A stretch of 24,601 nt of DNA from Pseudomonadota bacterium (GCA_023425645.1 JAFACG010000016.1:1-24601); one strand, 5' to 3'. Positions 1 through 9,270 are shown, numbered from the stretch's first letter. Translations and numbers: made by a program. Notes: generated by a model not told the origin, from the sequence alone.

Positions 1-1
1 G

Positions 2-643
2 CGCGCCGTGCAGCGTCTGTTCCAGGCGCCTTTTCACCCGTGGCTGAAGCGCCACATTCCGCGGCAAGCTTTCTTGCTTGTCGACTTTAAAAAACATGCT
101 TTGATCGGATTCTTGCAGGAGCCGCACCTGTTTGGCCTGATCTGCCGGATCCAGCATAACCAGGGGCTGGCCCACGTCAGCGGCTTGCTGCAGACTTTCA
201 TGAATGTATGCTCCGAACCGGCCTTGCAGCGCGACATGGCGGCCTGGATCAATCAAGTCATTCTGCCGCGCTGCTTGCCCAAGGTGGACTTTCCCCATCA
301 TCTTCATTTAAAGGACGTGCGTACCATGCTCGACGATCATTCCGGTTCCTGGCTTCATCAATGGGAGGCGCAGGGGTTGCAGAAAGGCTTGTTACAAGGC
401 CGGGTTCAAGGCTTGCGGGAAGGCAGGGCCGCAGAGCGGACCAAGGCTCTTGCACGAGCCAGGCAGACCTTGCAGCGTCAGTTGCGCCACAAGTTCGGCC
501 GCCTGCCGGAGGTGTCCCGGCAGCAGCTGTCTCAAGCGGGGCATAGGCAGTTGTCTTTCTGGAGCCTGCGCCTGCTGGACGCCCGGTCATTGGAGGACGT
601 CTTCCAGGCACAGGCTGGGGCTGCAACGCCAGAAAGGAGATAG
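2..643 (+). CDS. Rpn family recombination-promoting nuclease / putative transposase, C-terminal part (partial)
   Basis: The frame is open to the left edge, so the true start lies outside; the GTG at position 8 is only the first start-like codon in view. About 210 residues are visible. The last ~55 match the DUF4351 pattern (a basic helix, then FGRLPE, then a leucine-rich helix ending LLDARSLEDVF). A Q/G/R-rich coiled stretch (LQKGLLQGRVQGLREGR) precedes it, as is usual in Rpn/YhgA-like proteins. The family has an N-terminal PDDEXK nuclease fold and is linked to RecA-independent recombination; most of that fold would be outside the window, so catalytic residues cannot be checked. The first ~300 bases are clearly less GC-rich than the neighbours, which fits a mobile or recently acquired gene. 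It converges on gspF. The family call is fairly secure, the activity is not. Confidence 0.75.
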   Translation, partial: RAVQRLFQAPFHPWLKRHIPRQAFLLVDFKKHALIGFLQEPHLFGLICRIQHNQGLAHVSGLLQTFMNVCSEPALQRDMAAWINQVILPRCLPKVDFPHHLHLKDVRTMLDDHSGSWLHQWEAQGLQKGLLQGRVQGLREGRAAERTKALARARQTLQRQLRHKFGRLPEVSRQQLSQAGHRQLSFWSLRLLDARSLEDVFQAQAGAATPERR

Positions 644-751
644 CAAGGCGCCAGGCCCGGTTTGCGGGGTGCGCAGGACCGGAAGGTCCATGCTCACGTA
701 TTTCCAGCGATGGACAGGGCTGTGTTTCTTGATCCGTCCACCTTTGCAATT

Positions 752-1957
752 TCACTGCACCATCTGGTTGATCGCCATGATGGGCATCAGGATGGCCAGC
801 ACGATCATCATGACCATGGCGCCCATGCCCAGGGTCATCATGGGCTCCAGCATGGCGGTCAGCCGCAGGGCGCGGCGCTCCAGGTCGCGGGACAGGTTGG
901 CGGCGGCGCGGTCCAGCATGGGCGCCAGGGCGCCGGTCTTCTCGCCGCTGGCCAGCAGGTGGATCAGGTTGGACGGGAAGACTTTCTGGCGCTTCAGGGC
1001 CGGAGCCAGGTTGGAGCCTTCGCGCACCTGCTGGGCGGCATGGCGCACGCATTGCGCCAGATACTGGTTGCCCAAGGTCTGGCGGGCGGCATCCAGCGCG
1101 GCCAGCAGCGGCACGCCGGCATCGATCAGGATGGCCAGGGTGCTGGCGAAGCGGGCGGTGTTCACGCCCTGCACATAGCCGCCCGGGCCGGGCAGGCGCA
1201 GCAGCAGGGCGTGCCAGCGCAGGCGGCGGCCGGCGTCCTGCAGCGCCAGGCGGGCCAGCACGATGCCCAGCGCCGCCAGCAGCAAGGCGATCAGGCCGTA
1301 GTCGCCCAGCAGGCGGCTGGCCTGCAGCATCAGCCGGGTCAGCAGGGGCAGTTCCTGGCGGGCCTGGGCGAAGGCGCCGATCACCTGCGGCACGACGTAG
1401 CTCAGCAGGAACACCACGATGCCGGTGGACACCAGCATCAGGATGGCCGGGTAGATGAAGGCGCTGATGATGGTGCTGCGCAATTGGTCGCGGTTCTCCA
1501 GGTAGTCGGCCAGGCGCTCCATGACGCGGGCCAGATCGCCGGCGTTCTCGCCGGCGTTGACCAGGGAGCGGTAGATGGTCGGGAAGTCGCGCGGCCGCTC
1601 GGCCATGGCGTCGGCCAGGCGCATGCCGCCGCGCACCTGGTCGCACACGTGCTGCAGGGCGGCGGCCACGGTCTTGCGCTCGGCCTGCTCGATGGTGGCG
1701 GTCAGGGCGGCTTCCAGCGGCAGGCTGGCGCTCAGCAGGCTGGCCAGCTCGCGGGTCGCCCAGCACAGGTCGGCGGCGTTCATGGCGGGGCTGAACCAGG
1801 ACTGCGCGGCGCTGCCGGCGCCCAGTTCCTTCAGCTCCAGGATGGTCAGGCCGCGCTCGGCCAGCGTCTGGCGGGCGGCGGCCAGGGAGTCGGCCTCCAG
1901 CGTGCCGGCCTGCAGGGCTCCGTCCGCCTGGGCGACCTGGTAGTGGAAGCGCGCCAT
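752..1957 (-). CDS. gspF: Type II secretion system inner-membrane platform protein GspF
   Basis: This encodes 401 residues, the normal length for GspF, the polytopic protein that links the cytoplasmic ATPase GspE to pseudopilus assembly. There are two repeated T2SSF domains (about residues 60-185 and 265-390), each with the family's RELASLL/FASTLAIL-type opening and a GE(N/K)(A/T)G turn (NAGENAG and ASGEKTG). Hydrophobic segments lie near 165-195, 215-240 and 365-395. The ATG at 1957 was chosen because the product then begins MARFHYQVAQADG, the classical GspF N-terminus; the open frame further upstream is a shadow of gspE. It lies 17 bp after the gspE stop and is the last gene of the operon. 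No U-tract terminator is visible between it and the convergent gene at 643. Confidence 0.95.
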   Translation of the reverse strand: MARFHYQVAQADGALQAGTLEADSLAAARQTLAERGLTILELKELGAGSAAQSWFSPAMNAADLCWATRELASLLSASLPLEAALTATIEQAERKTVAAALQHVCDQVRGGMRLADAMAERPRDFPTIYRSLVNAGENAGDLARVMERLADYLENRDQLRSTIISAFIYPAILMLVSTGIVVFLLSYVVPQVIGAFAQARQELPLLTRLMLQASRLLGDYGLIALLLAALGIVLARLALQDAGRRLRWHALLLRLPGPGGYVQGVNTARFASTLAILIDAGVPLLAALDAARQTLGNQYLAQCVRHAAQQVREGSNLAPALKRQKVFPSNLIHLLASGEKTGALAPMLDRAAANLSRDLERRALRLTAMLEPMMTLGMGAMVMMIVLAILMPIMAINQMVQ

Positions 1958-1974
1958 GTTCGCCGACCCTGTCC

Positions 1975-3417
1975 CTAGCTGTCGCGCGTGACGCGCAAGA
2001 CTTCGTCGGCGGTGGTGACGCCGGCCCGCACCCAGCGCTGACCGTCTTCGCGCATGCTGCGCATGCCGTGGCGGCGCGCGGCTTCGCGCAGGGCGGGCTC
2101 TTCGCCGCCGACGTGGATCAGCTGGCGTATGTCTTCGTGCACCACGAACAGCTCGTGTATGCCGGTGCGGCCCTTGTAGCCGGAATGGTTGCAGGCCTCG
2201 CAGCCTACGGGACGGCAGCGGCCGGGTCCGCCGGCCGGGTCCGGCTGCTTGCAGTGCGGGCACAGGCGCCGCACCAGGCGCTGGGCCAGCACGCCCAGCA
2301 GGGACGAGGACAGCAGAAAGGGCTCTATGCCCATGTCGGACAGGCGCGTGACGGCGGAGATGGCGTCGTTGGTGTGCAGGGAGGCCAGCACGCCGTGGCC
2401 CGTCAGGGAGGACTGCACGGCGATCCGGGCGGTTTCCAGGTCGCGGATCTCCCCGATCATGATGTTGTCCGGGTCCTGGCGCAGCGCCGCGCGCAGGGCC
2501 GCGCCGAAGGTCATGCCTATCTTGCCGTGCACCGGTATCTGGTTGATGCCGGGCAGGTCGTACTCCACGGGGTCTTCCACGGTCAGGATGTTGCTGACGC
2601 CGCGGTCCAGCTCGCCCAGGGCGGCGTACAAGGTGGTGGTCTTGCCGCTGCCGGTGGGGCCGGTGACCAGCACGATGCCGTGCGGCTGGCGGATCAGGCG
2701 GGTCAGTTCGGCGCGTATGTCGGGCGCCAGGCCCAGGCGGTCCAGCTGCAGGCGGCCGGCGTCTTTTTCCAGCAGGCGCAGCACGGCGCGCTCGCCATGC
2801 ACCGTGGGCACCGTGGACACGCGCACGTCGATGGGCCGCCCGCCCACGCGCAAGGTGATGCGCCCGTCCTGCGGAATGCGTTTTTCGGCGATGTCCAGCT
2901 GCGACATGATCTTGATCCGGGAAATCAGGGCCGCGTGCAGCGCCTTGCGCGGAGAGACCACATCGCGCAAGGCGCCGTCCACGCGGAAACGCACCACGGA
3001 CTGGGTCTCGAAGGCTTCGAAATGCACGTCGCTGGCGCCGTCGCGCGCCGCCTGGGTCAGCAGGGCGTTGATCATGCGGATCACCGGCGCGTCGTCCTGG
3101 GTGTCCAGCAGGTCGGTGACGGCGGGCAGGTCATGCAGCAGCCGCTCCAGGTCCACGTCGGATTCGGCGGCGTCCACGACGGCGGCGGCGTCCTTGCCTT
3201 CCTGGTAAGTCTGGTTCAGCAGCTTGTCCATGGCGGCCTCGTCGACGGACTGGACGGGCACGGCGCCGGCCTGTCGCCAGGCTTCGGATATGGCCCAATG
3301 CGGCGTGCGGGCGCAGATCAGCAGCGCGGGCGGGTCCTGCTGCAGCAGCAGCCGGTGATTGCGGCACCATGCGGCGGGCAGCTCGGGCAGGCGATGGGCT
3401 TCGGTCAGGGCGTTCAT
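1975..3417 (-). CDS. gspE: Type II secretion system ATPase GspE
   Basis: This 480-residue cytoplasmic hexameric ATPase powers pseudopilus assembly through GspL and GspF. Visible motifs in order are Walker A GPTGSGKT (253-260), the Asp box EDPVEY (281-286), Walker B with IMIGEIRD (319-326), the His box HTND (348-351) and the GspE-specific zinc tetracysteine motif C386-x2-C389 with C406-x2-C409. The N-terminal region that docks onto GspL is present but short, making the protein slightly smaller than the usual 495-500 residues or more. The ATG at 3417 overlaps the gspD stop by 4 bp (ATGA) and has GGAG five bases upstream, so translation is probably coupled to gspD. Confidence 0.96.
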   Translation of the reverse strand: MNALTEAHRLPELPAAWCRNHRLLLQQDPPALLICARTPHWAISEAWRQAGAVPVQSVDEAAMDKLLNQTYQEGKDAAAVVDAAESDVDLERLLHDLPAVTDLLDTQDDAPVIRMINALLTQAARDGASDVHFEAFETQSVVRFRVDGALRDVVSPRKALHAALISRIKIMSQLDIAEKRIPQDGRITLRVGGRPIDVRVSTVPTVHGERAVLRLLEKDAGRLQLDRLGLAPDIRAELTRLIRQPHGIVLVTGPTGSGKTTTLYAALGELDRGVSNILTVEDPVEYDLPGINQIPVHGKIGMTFGAALRAALRQDPDNIMIGEIRDLETARIAVQSSLTGHGVLASLHTNDAISAVTRLSDMGIEPFLLSSSLLGVLAQRLVRRLCPHCKQPDPAGGPGRCRPVGCEACNHSGYKGRTGIHELFVVHEDIRQLIHVGGEEPALREAARRHGMRSMREDGQRWVRAGVTTADEVLRVTRDS

Positions 3418-6050
3418 GGCGACTCCAGGGGGCGGGCGCGGTAGCCCAGCTCGGCCAGCAGCGCGAGCGAGGTGTCCAGGGCCTGCTCCTGCGCGGGAAC
3501 ATCGGCGCGCACCTGGTAGCCGTTGCCGCCCGGGCCGGCCAGCACGTAGGCGGGCAGGCCGCTGCGCTGCACGCGGGCGGCGATGCGCCGCGCCTGGGCT
3601 TCCTGGTCAGAGTCGGCGATCAGGATGGCCTGCCGCTCGAGGGGCGAGGCCGCGTAGTCCTGGTCCAGGGATTGGCGCACGCCCACGTTCGCCGGCAGGC
3701 GCGCATGCATCTGCTCGGCGGCGGGTGTCGTCGGAGCCGGAGGCTGACGCAACTGGACGGTCTGGCGGGTGGCGGGAGCGTCCTGCCCGCGGGTCTGCTC
3801 CCACTGGTCGGGACGCAGGTCCAGTTGCGCCTGGGGCTGGGCGGGTTTGCGCAGGGGCGGCAGCACGGGCGCGCTCATGTCGGGCAGCAGGGGATGTTCG
3901 GCGGGCTGGCCGCGCAATTGCTGGGCGCGCATGTAGTTGTAGCGGTGCCGGGTCAGGCCGCGCCCGGCCTGCGCATCGCGGATGACGTAGGGGCGCAGGA
4001 AGACCATCAGGTTGGTCTTTTCGCGTTCGCGCTTGTCATAGCGGAACAGCGCGCCCAGGATGGGAATGGAGCCCAGGACCGGCACGGCGTCCGAGCCGCG
4101 GGTGACCCGGTCTTCCAGCAGGCCGCCCAGCACCATGATCTGCCCGTCGTCCAGCAGCACGCTGGTGTCGATGGCGCGCTTGTTGGTGACGATGCCGCCT
4201 TCCACCTTGGTGGTTTCGTCGATGTTGGAGACTTCCTGGTAGATGTCCAGCTTGACGGCGCCGCCTTCCGAGATCTGCGGGCGTATGCTCAGCTTCAGGC
4301 CGATTTCCTCGCGCTCTATGGTCTGGAAGGGGTTGTTGTTGGCGCCGCCGCTGGTGACGTACTGCCCGCTGACGAAAGGCACGGTCTTGCCCACCAGGAT
4401 GGAGGCGGGCTCGTTGTCCAGGGTCAGGATGTTGGGCGTGGACAGGATGTTGGCCCCGCCTTTGCTCTGCAGCGCACGCGCCAGCAGGTTCAGGTTCATG
4501 ATCTGGCCCACGCCGGGGATGTTGACGCTGCCGTCGAGGATGCCCAGCGACAGGCCGCGCGGCAGCATGTCCACCGTGTTGGTCGCCCCGGTCTTGAAGT
4601 CGGCCCCGCCCAGGTTGGCGCCGCCGATGAAACGGCCATTGTTGCGCATCCACTGGATGCCCAGCTCCGAGGCGTCGTTCTCGGTCACTTCCACGATCAG
4701 GCTTTCCACCAGCACCTGCGCGCGCCGCTGGTCCAGCATGTCGATGACCCGGCGCAGGCTGCGGTACATGGGTTCGGGGGCGGCGATGATCAGCGCATTG
4801 GTGGTGGTATCGGCCTGCACGGTGACGCCGGAGGCGGAGAAAGAACTGGCGCCGCTTCCGGTGTCGCGCTCCAGGGGCTGATCCTGCAAGCCTTGCTTGT
4901 CCGTCTTGCCGCCGGCATTGGCGCGAGGCTTGTCCTGACCCTGGCGTTGACTGCCCAGGGCGGCGCGCATGGATTCGCTGCCGCCTTGTTCCTGGTCCGG
5001 GGACTCGCCCGTCAGCAGGCCGCGCAGCACGCCGGCCAGGTAGCGCGCCTGGGCGTTGCGCAGGTACACCACATGGAAGTTGCCCGGATCGGTCTGGGCA
5101 TTGTCCAGTTCCACGATCAGGTTGCGCGCCAGGGTGCTGTGCCCCGGGCTGCTGGAGCGGATGATGAGGCTGTTGGAGCGCGGGTCGGCCATGACGGCGA
5201 TGTCGCGCTGTGCGTTGTTGCCGTCCTGTTCCAGGATGTCGTTGGCCAGGGCAGCGATATCGGTGGCCACCCCGTTGTAGATGGGCAGCACCAGCGTGTG
5301 CAGGGCCGTGGGCGTGTCGATGGACTGGATCAGCGCCGCGATGCGCTCCAGGTTGTCCACGCTGTCGGTGATGACGACCGTATTGTTGTTGGGGTAGGCC
5401 GTCAGCACGCTGTCCGGCGCCAGCAGCGGCTTCAGGGCGGCGACCAGGGCGTCGGCCTTCTCGTAGTTCAGGCGGAAGCCGCGCGTGGCCACCCCGCCCA
5501 GGGCCTTGGGATCGTTGACGGCGCTGCCTTGCAGGCGGGCGTCGGCGATGGGCACCACGCGGCTGACGTCGCCCACGTCCACGATGGCGAAACCCTGCAG
5601 GCGCAGGGCGCCGTCCAGCAGCTGGAACGCGGTGGAGGCGGGCACCTCGCCGTCCGACTGCAGCGTCAGCGTGCCTTTGACGCGCGGATCCACCAGGAAG
5701 TGGCGATCCAGAAAGCTGGACAGCGCGGCGACGACTTCCTGGATGTCGGTGTTGCTGAAGTTCAGGCGCACCTTGTCCTGGCCCTGGCTGCCGCGGCCGC
5801 GGTAAGGCGCGGCGCCGCCTGCGGGCAGCGGGGCGGGCTGGCGCAGGACCTTGCGTTGCGCGGGCGCGTCATCCGGCCCCAGAGGCAGTGCGCGCGCGGC
5901 CCCCGGGGCGGGGACCAGGTCGGGGTCGTGGGTGAACAGGTCCGAGTCCTGCGGCGGCGTGGTGGTCACGCAGCCCGCCAGGAGCAGGCTGCCGGCAAGG
6001 GCGCTCAATCGGGGCAGGACGGGCTTAAGGTGAATCATGTGGCGGGCCAT
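3414..6050 (-). CDS. gspD: Type II secretion system secretin GspD, lipoprotein type with SPOR-like C-terminal extension
   Basis: This 878-residue protein forms the outer-membrane secretin channel. A lipoprotein signal with lipobox LLAGC puts the acylated cysteine at residue 27. The N0 domain is near 93-160, N1 near 190-250, N2 near 255-325 and N3 from about 327, with a Q/G/S-rich insertion at about 350-415. The secretin core spans about 440-700 and contains [14 protein letters not shown] and ends near FLRPYVIRD. Instead of a short pilotin-binding S domain it continues for ~170 residues: a Pro/Gln-rich linker (about 711-800) and a compact SPOR-like segment (about 805-875). The ORF start at 6050 overlaps the end of gspM by 26 bp; a second ATG four codons later (6038) is equally possible, as neither has a strong ribosome-binding site. 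The lipobox suggests self-piloting, as in HxcQ-type liposecretins. Confidence 0.95.
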   Translation of the reverse strand: MARHMIHLKPVLPRLSALAGSLLLAGCVTTTPPQDSDLFTHDPDLVPAPGAARALPLGPDDAPAQRKVLRQPAPLPAGGAAPYRGRGSQGQDKVRLNFSNTDIQEVVAALSSFLDRHFLVDPRVKGTLTLQSDGEVPASTAFQLLDGALRLQGFAIVDVGDVSRVVPIADARLQGSAVNDPKALGGVATRGFRLNYEKADALVAALKPLLAPDSVLTAYPNNNTVVITDSVDNLERIAALIQSIDTPTALHTLVLPIYNGVATDIAALANDILEQDGNNAQRDIAVMADPRSNSLIIRSSSPGHSTLARNLIVELDNAQTDPGNFHVVYLRNAQARYLAGVLRGLLTGESPDQEQGGSESMRAALGSQRQGQDKPRANAGGKTDKQGLQDQPLERDTGSGASSFSASGVTVQADTTTNALIIAAPEPMYRSLRRVIDMLDQRRAQVLVESLIVEVTENDASELGIQWMRNNGRFIGGANLGGADFKTGATNTVDMLPRGLSLGILDGSVNIPGVGQIMNLNLLARALQSKGGANILSTPNILTLDNEPASILVGKTVPFVSGQYVTSGGANNNPFQTIEREEIGLKLSIRPQISEGGAVKLDIYQEVSNIDETTKVEGGIVTNKRAIDTSVLLDDGQIMVLGGLLEDRVTRGSDAVPVLGSIPILGALFRYDKREREKTNLMVFLRPYVIRDAQAGRGLTRHRYNYMRAQQLRGQPAEHPLLPDMSAPVLPPLRKPAQPQAQLDLRPDQWEQTRGQDAPATRQTVQLRQPPAPTTPAAEQMHARLPANVGVRQSLDQDYAASPLERQAILIADSDQEAQARRIAARVQRSGLPAYVLAGPGGNGYQVRADVPAQEQALDTSLALLAELGYRARPLESP

Positions 6051-6600
6051 CCCAAGGCTGTTGGCGAATCTGTAGCTGAATCAGGGCGGTGACGGGCGCC
6101 TCCAGCGCGTCGTCGCCGTCGTCGCCCGCGCGCTCCATGCGGACCTGCTGCACGGCCAGTCCGAGCCTGTCGGCGGCCGGCGCGAGCCAGGCCAGCAGAG
6201 TGGATGCGGAGACGGGGGAGGAGAATTCCAGGCGGATGTCCGGCTCCGCCACGCGGACCTGGGCGGCCAGCCCGGCCCGGGCAAGGCTGGCCTGCAGGCG
6301 GTCCGTCCATGGGCCGGCGTCCCGCTGCCCTGCCGGGTCCGAAGGAGCGAAGCCATTTTCCTGTAGCAACTGCTCCAGTTCCGCCGCCTGCCTGTGCAGG
6401 CGGGGCAGCTCCTGCTGCCAGTGCTGGCGCGTCTGCCAGGCCGGCCGCAGCCAGAACAGCCAGAGCAGGGCGGCCGGCAGCAGCACGGCCATCAGGGTCA
6501 GCTGCCGCCGCTCGCGGCGGGTAAGGGCTTGCCATTGGCCTTGCAGGGGCCGGATCCAGCGGTTCAGGGCCGGGCTGCTCAAGCGTAAGAAGGGTTTCAT
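6025..6600 (-). CDS. gspM: Type II secretion system assembly protein GspM
   Basis: This encodes 191 residues: a short basic cytoplasmic segment with TRRERRQL just before the membrane, one transmembrane helix at about 35-52, a coiled-coil-prone stretch (about 55-82) and a small periplasmic ferredoxin-like domain (about 105-180). That layout is typical of GspM, which pairs with GspL in the inner-membrane platform. The ATG at 6600 overlaps the gspL stop by 4 bp and has GGAG eight bases upstream. The 3' end overlaps gspD. Sequence conservation in GspM is low, so the identification rests on topology, length and position between gspL and gspD. Confidence 0.88.
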   Translation of the reverse strand: MKPFLRLSSPALNRWIRPLQGQWQALTRRERRQLTLMAVLLPAALLWLFWLRPAWQTRQHWQQELPRLHRQAAELEQLLQENGFAPSDPAGQRDAGPWTDRLQASLARAGLAAQVRVAEPDIRLEFSSPVSASTLLAWLAPAADRLGLAVQQVRMERAGDDGDDALEAPVTALIQLQIRQQPWDGPPHDSP

Positions 6601-7709
6601 GGCGAAGACTCCATGGGTGCCGGCTGGGCCGTGATGACCAGGCTGTCTTGCTCGGCAGTCAGCGTGATCCGCTGGTTGGAAGCCTGCTCCCTGAGCGCGG
6701 CCAGCCGGGCCTCGGCGGGCCGGGCGCCGTCGCGCCAGGTCAGGGTCAGGGTTCCGGGCTGGTAGGCCAGCGTCTGGATCTGCCCTTGCGCGATGTCCAG
6801 GACGGGCGCGGCGGCCTGGATCAAGGAAAACAGATCGTCGCCGATGGCATTGGCGCTGCCGTCGCGGCGCGCCTCGATCTGCTGGCGGGCTTGCCGGAGC
6901 GGATCGAGCACCATGCCCATGTCCGGAAAGGCCGTCTTGACCCGCTGCGTCATGTCGTGCTTGAGCGCCTGGCCCCGGGCGGCCAGGCGGCGCGTGTCCA
7001 GGTGCACGGCCAGCAGGGACAGGGCCAGCGCCGCCGCGGCCCAGCCGGCGGCAATGCGCGGCCAGCGCGACGAGGATTGCGGCGTCAGCGCTTTCAGGGG
7101 GAAATGCCAGTGCGCGACGGCGAAGGCGGAACCGGGCGCCGCCTCCTGCCCGGCGGACGGATGGCCGGGCGGCAGGATGTCCAGGTGTTGCGGGCCGACG
7201 GGACGCAATGCCCAGCCGTCCACCCATACCGTCCGGCCGGCGGCCAGGTCGGGCCGGCCGTGTGGAGGAAGCAGCGCCCGCAGCGACAGCCCGAGATGGC
7301 GCAGGCGCTGCGCCTGTTGCCGTGCGGCCTGCCGGGGCGTCCAGGCCAGGTCCATGCGTCCGTCCTCGCTGCGCGGGCCATGCGCCACCAGCAGTTCCTC
7401 CAGGGCGTTCAAGGACCGCGCCGCCACGGCCTGGCGGGCCGCCTTGAGCAGCAAGGGGCGCGCCAGGGGCGGCATGGGCAGGCTGGCCGAGGCAAGGTCG
7501 GCCGGATGCAGGCAGGCGCTCAGGCGGCGGGGCCTGAAGCGAGACGCCGCGGCTTCCAGGCCGGGGAGGCGCTCCGCTTGCCAGGGGCCTTTACGCTGCC
7601 GCCAGAACACGTCTACGGCATTGCCGGACTCCGCGCACGACGCGGGCAGCTGGATGCGCAATTCGTGCACGCGCCGGGCGCCGGGCGCGATTCGGGCGGA
7701 GCGGATCAT
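6597..7709 (-). CDS. gspL: Type II secretion system protein GspL
   Basis: This encodes 370 residues, near the usual 380-400. The N-terminal ~205 residues form the cytoplasmic actin-like domain that binds GspE, followed by a transmembrane helix at about 218-236 and a periplasmic ferredoxin-like domain (about 285-368, containing the IQTLAYQPGTLTLTW strand pair). GspL couples the ATPase to GspM, GspF and the pseudopilus. The ATG at 7709 overlaps the gspK stop by 4 bp and has a strong GGAGG-type site, whereas the longer open frame upstream is a shadow of gspK. The actin-like domain is diverged, so I rely on topology and operon position as well. Confidence 0.9.
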   Translation of the reverse strand: MIRSARIAPGARRVHELRIQLPASCAESGNAVDVFWRQRKGPWQAERLPGLEAAASRFRPRRLSACLHPADLASASLPMPPLARPLLLKAARQAVAARSLNALEELLVAHGPRSEDGRMDLAWTPRQAARQQAQRLRHLGLSLRALLPPHGRPDLAAGRTVWVDGWALRPVGPQHLDILPPGHPSAGQEAAPGSAFAVAHWHFPLKALTPQSSSRWPRIAAGWAAAALALSLLAVHLDTRRLAARGQALKHDMTQRVKTAFPDMGMVLDPLRQARQQIEARRDGSANAIGDDLFSLIQAAAPVLDIAQGQIQTLAYQPGTLTLTWRDGARPAEARLAALREQASNQRITLTAEQDSLVITAQPAPMESSP

Positions 7710-8701
7710 GCCCCCTCCCTGTGCCAGACGATCTGGGGCAGGCGCTGTTTGTCGTCGAACAGCAAGGCGCGTGACAGGACCCAGGCATCCTGCAGCCGCA
7801 CGGCGCTGTCCAGGCGGAACCAGTGACTGGTGATGCCCAGCTTGAGCTGGCTTTCTTCCAGCTCCGGCATGTTCAGTCGCTGGTGGATGTCGCCGCGATT
7901 GAGGAACCAGCGGCCCTTGTCGCGCTCGGCCAGCAGGGCGCGGGCCTTGTCCAGGGACAGGCCGGGCACCCAGGCGGCGATGACTTCGGCGCGCGCGGTG
8001 TTGGCGTTGATCCAGCTGGGGCGCGGCAGGATCGTGACGAATTCCCCCAGGCGCTCCAGCAGGGCTTCGTCCAGCCCGGGTTCGGGCAGCAGGTCCAGGA
8101 GGATGCGCGGACGCGGCGCCTGGTCCTGCGCCGGCACGGATGCAAAGCCCAGTTCGAGGCCGGCCTGCAAGGAGGACTGGCGGTCCTGTGCGTTCTGGGC
8201 GGACTGATCGCGATCCTCGCTGACCAGGCTGATGACGGCCCGGCGGGCGATCTGGCGGGCCTGTGCGGCGGGAATGCCCAATAGCTGGCACAGGCGCAGG
8301 AAGGCCGCGCTTTCCTGCGGGTCCACCCGGCCCTGGTGCACCAGATTGCGCAGATTGAATTTGCCCTGCTCGTCGCTGATGCGGCTGTACAGCCAGGCCG
8401 GCGGCTGCCCGGCGTCGTGCAGCGCCCGGCGCCGGACGGGGCGGTTCCAGGGATCGTCCAGCCGTACGGCGACCTGTTCGCGGGAGTGCAGGCGCAACAG
8501 GGCGCGGGCGCGCTCCCTGTCGGCGGCCAGGGTGGAGCGGACGAACAGGCTTTGCTGCTGGATCTCCAGGCGCCGCGTATCCACCGCCTGGCGAGCGAGC
8601 ATGGCGCCGGCCAGAATGGCCAGTATGGCCACCAGGGCCAGGGTGCTGACCACGACCACGCCGCGCTGGCGATCGGGCAGAGCGGGGCGCTGGAGATTCA
8701 T
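7706..8701 (-). CDS. gspK: Type II secretion system minor pseudopilin GspK
   Basis: This encodes 331 residues. The N-terminus RQRG|VVVVSTLALVAI is a prepilin-peptidase site (cleavage after Gly14) without the Glu5 of other pseudopilins, which is a GspK hallmark. The large periplasmic domain has the family's ISDEQGKFNLRNL block (about 107-119) and helix-hairpin-helix-like repeats such as SWINANTARAEVIAAW. GspK caps the pseudopilus tip in complex with GspI and GspJ. Neither partner gene is present here: gspG lies only 5 bp upstream, where gspH, gspI and gspJ usually sit. The stop overlaps gspL. Confidence 0.93.
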   Translation of the reverse strand: MNLQRPALPDRQRGVVVVSTLALVAILAILAGAMLARQAVDTRRLEIQQQSLFVRSTLAADRERARALLRLHSREQVAVRLDDPWNRPVRRRALHDAGQPPAWLYSRISDEQGKFNLRNLVHQGRVDPQESAAFLRLCQLLGIPAAQARQIARRAVISLVSEDRDQSAQNAQDRQSSLQAGLELGFASVPAQDQAPRPRILLDLLPEPGLDEALLERLGEFVTILPRPSWINANTARAEVIAAWVPGLSLDKARALLAERDKGRWFLNRGDIHQRLNMPELEESQLKLGITSHWFRLDSAVRLQDAWVLSRALLFDDKQRLPQIVWHREGA

Positions 8702-8706
8702 CGGGT

Positions 8707-9144
8707 TCAGCGCAGCCAGGAGCCGATGTCCGCATTGCCGCCTTCGCCGCCGGGCTGGCCGTCCGCCCCCAGCGAGAAGACGTCGATTTCTTCATGGATG
8801 CCGGGGTTCAGGTATTGGTAGGGATTGCCCCAGGGATCCTGCGGCAGGCGGTCCAGGTAGCTGCGCCAGTTGTCCACACCGGCGGGTTTCTGCACCAGGG
8901 CCTGCAGGCCCTGGGCCTGGGTCGGATAGCGGCCGTTGTCCAGGCGGTACAGCTTGAGCGCCTGCATGATGGAGGCCACGTCCTGGCGGGCCGCGGCGGC
9001 GCGCGCCTGGTCGGGGCGGTCCATCAGGTTGGGAACGATCAGGGCGGCCATCACGCCCATGATGACCAGCACCACCATGACTTCGATCAAGGAGAAACCG
9101 GCGTGGCGCAGACGGGAGCGTGGGCGGGAAGAGCGATTCAGCAT
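8707..9144 (-). CDS. gspG: Type II secretion system major pseudopilin GspG
   Basis: This encodes 145 residues with a prepilin signal cleaved at RHAG16|FSLIE, the invariant Glu at mature position 5 (E21), and a hydrophobic N-terminal helix. The C-terminal globular part carries the GspG signatures YPTQAQGLQAL, PQDPWGNPYQY and a calcium-site loop LGADGQPGGEG. It forms the body of the pseudopilus. AAGGA lies about 10 bases before the ATG at 9144. It is the first gene of the G-K-L-M-D-E-F operon; a candidate promoter lies at 9225-9252. Confidence 0.97.
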   Translation of the reverse strand: MLNRSSRPRSRLRHAGFSLIEVMVVLVIMGVMAALIVPNLMDRPDQARAAAARQDVASIMQALKLYRLDNGRYPTQAQGLQALVQKPAGVDNWRSYLDRLPQDPWGNPYQYLNPGIHEEIDVFSLGADGQPGGEGGNADIGSWLR

Positions 9145-9224
9145 GGCGGGCGCATCCTTTGAAAGCAGAGTCTGACGTCCTGTCAGGTGCCTTCATGATG
9201 GCAAAATCGCATTGCAGTATTGTG

Positions 9225-9252
9225 GAAATAAATCGGGACTATTTGCTGTCAA
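9225..9252 (-). promoter_or_regulatory. Candidate sigma-70 promoter for the gsp operon
   Basis: On the - strand a perfect -35 TTGACA (9247-9252) is followed by a 16-bp spacer and a weak -10 TATTTC (9225-9230), about 80 bp before the gspG ATG. The weak -10 and short spacer suggest a promoter that needs activation. This is a pattern match only. Confidence 0.4.
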
Positions 9253-9254
9253 AT

Positions 9255-9270
9255 AGCGACAGTTGTCGCT
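9255..9270. promoter_or_regulatory. Inverted repeat just upstream of the gsp promoter, possible operator
   Basis: AGCGACA-GT-TGTCGCT has perfect 7-bp arms with a 2-bp centre and sits 2 bp upstream of the candidate -35 box of gspG. An overlapping smaller repeat, CTGTC-N7-GACAG (9246-9262), covers the -35 itself. The position would suit an activator or repressor site. The rest of the 9145-9407 interval holds no gene that I can support. Confidence 0.3.

Noticed and set aside
676..689. A hairpin GGACC-GGAA-GGTCC between the convergent first gene and gspF, considered as a terminator.
   Set aside because: The 5-bp stem has no U-tract on either strand.
3369..6092. A 907-codon open frame on the + strand opposite gspD and gspE.
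   Set aside because: It is an antisense shadow of GC-rich coding DNA: the opposite strand carries clear secretin and ATPase families, and the product is Gln/Gly/Ala/His-rich without any domain.
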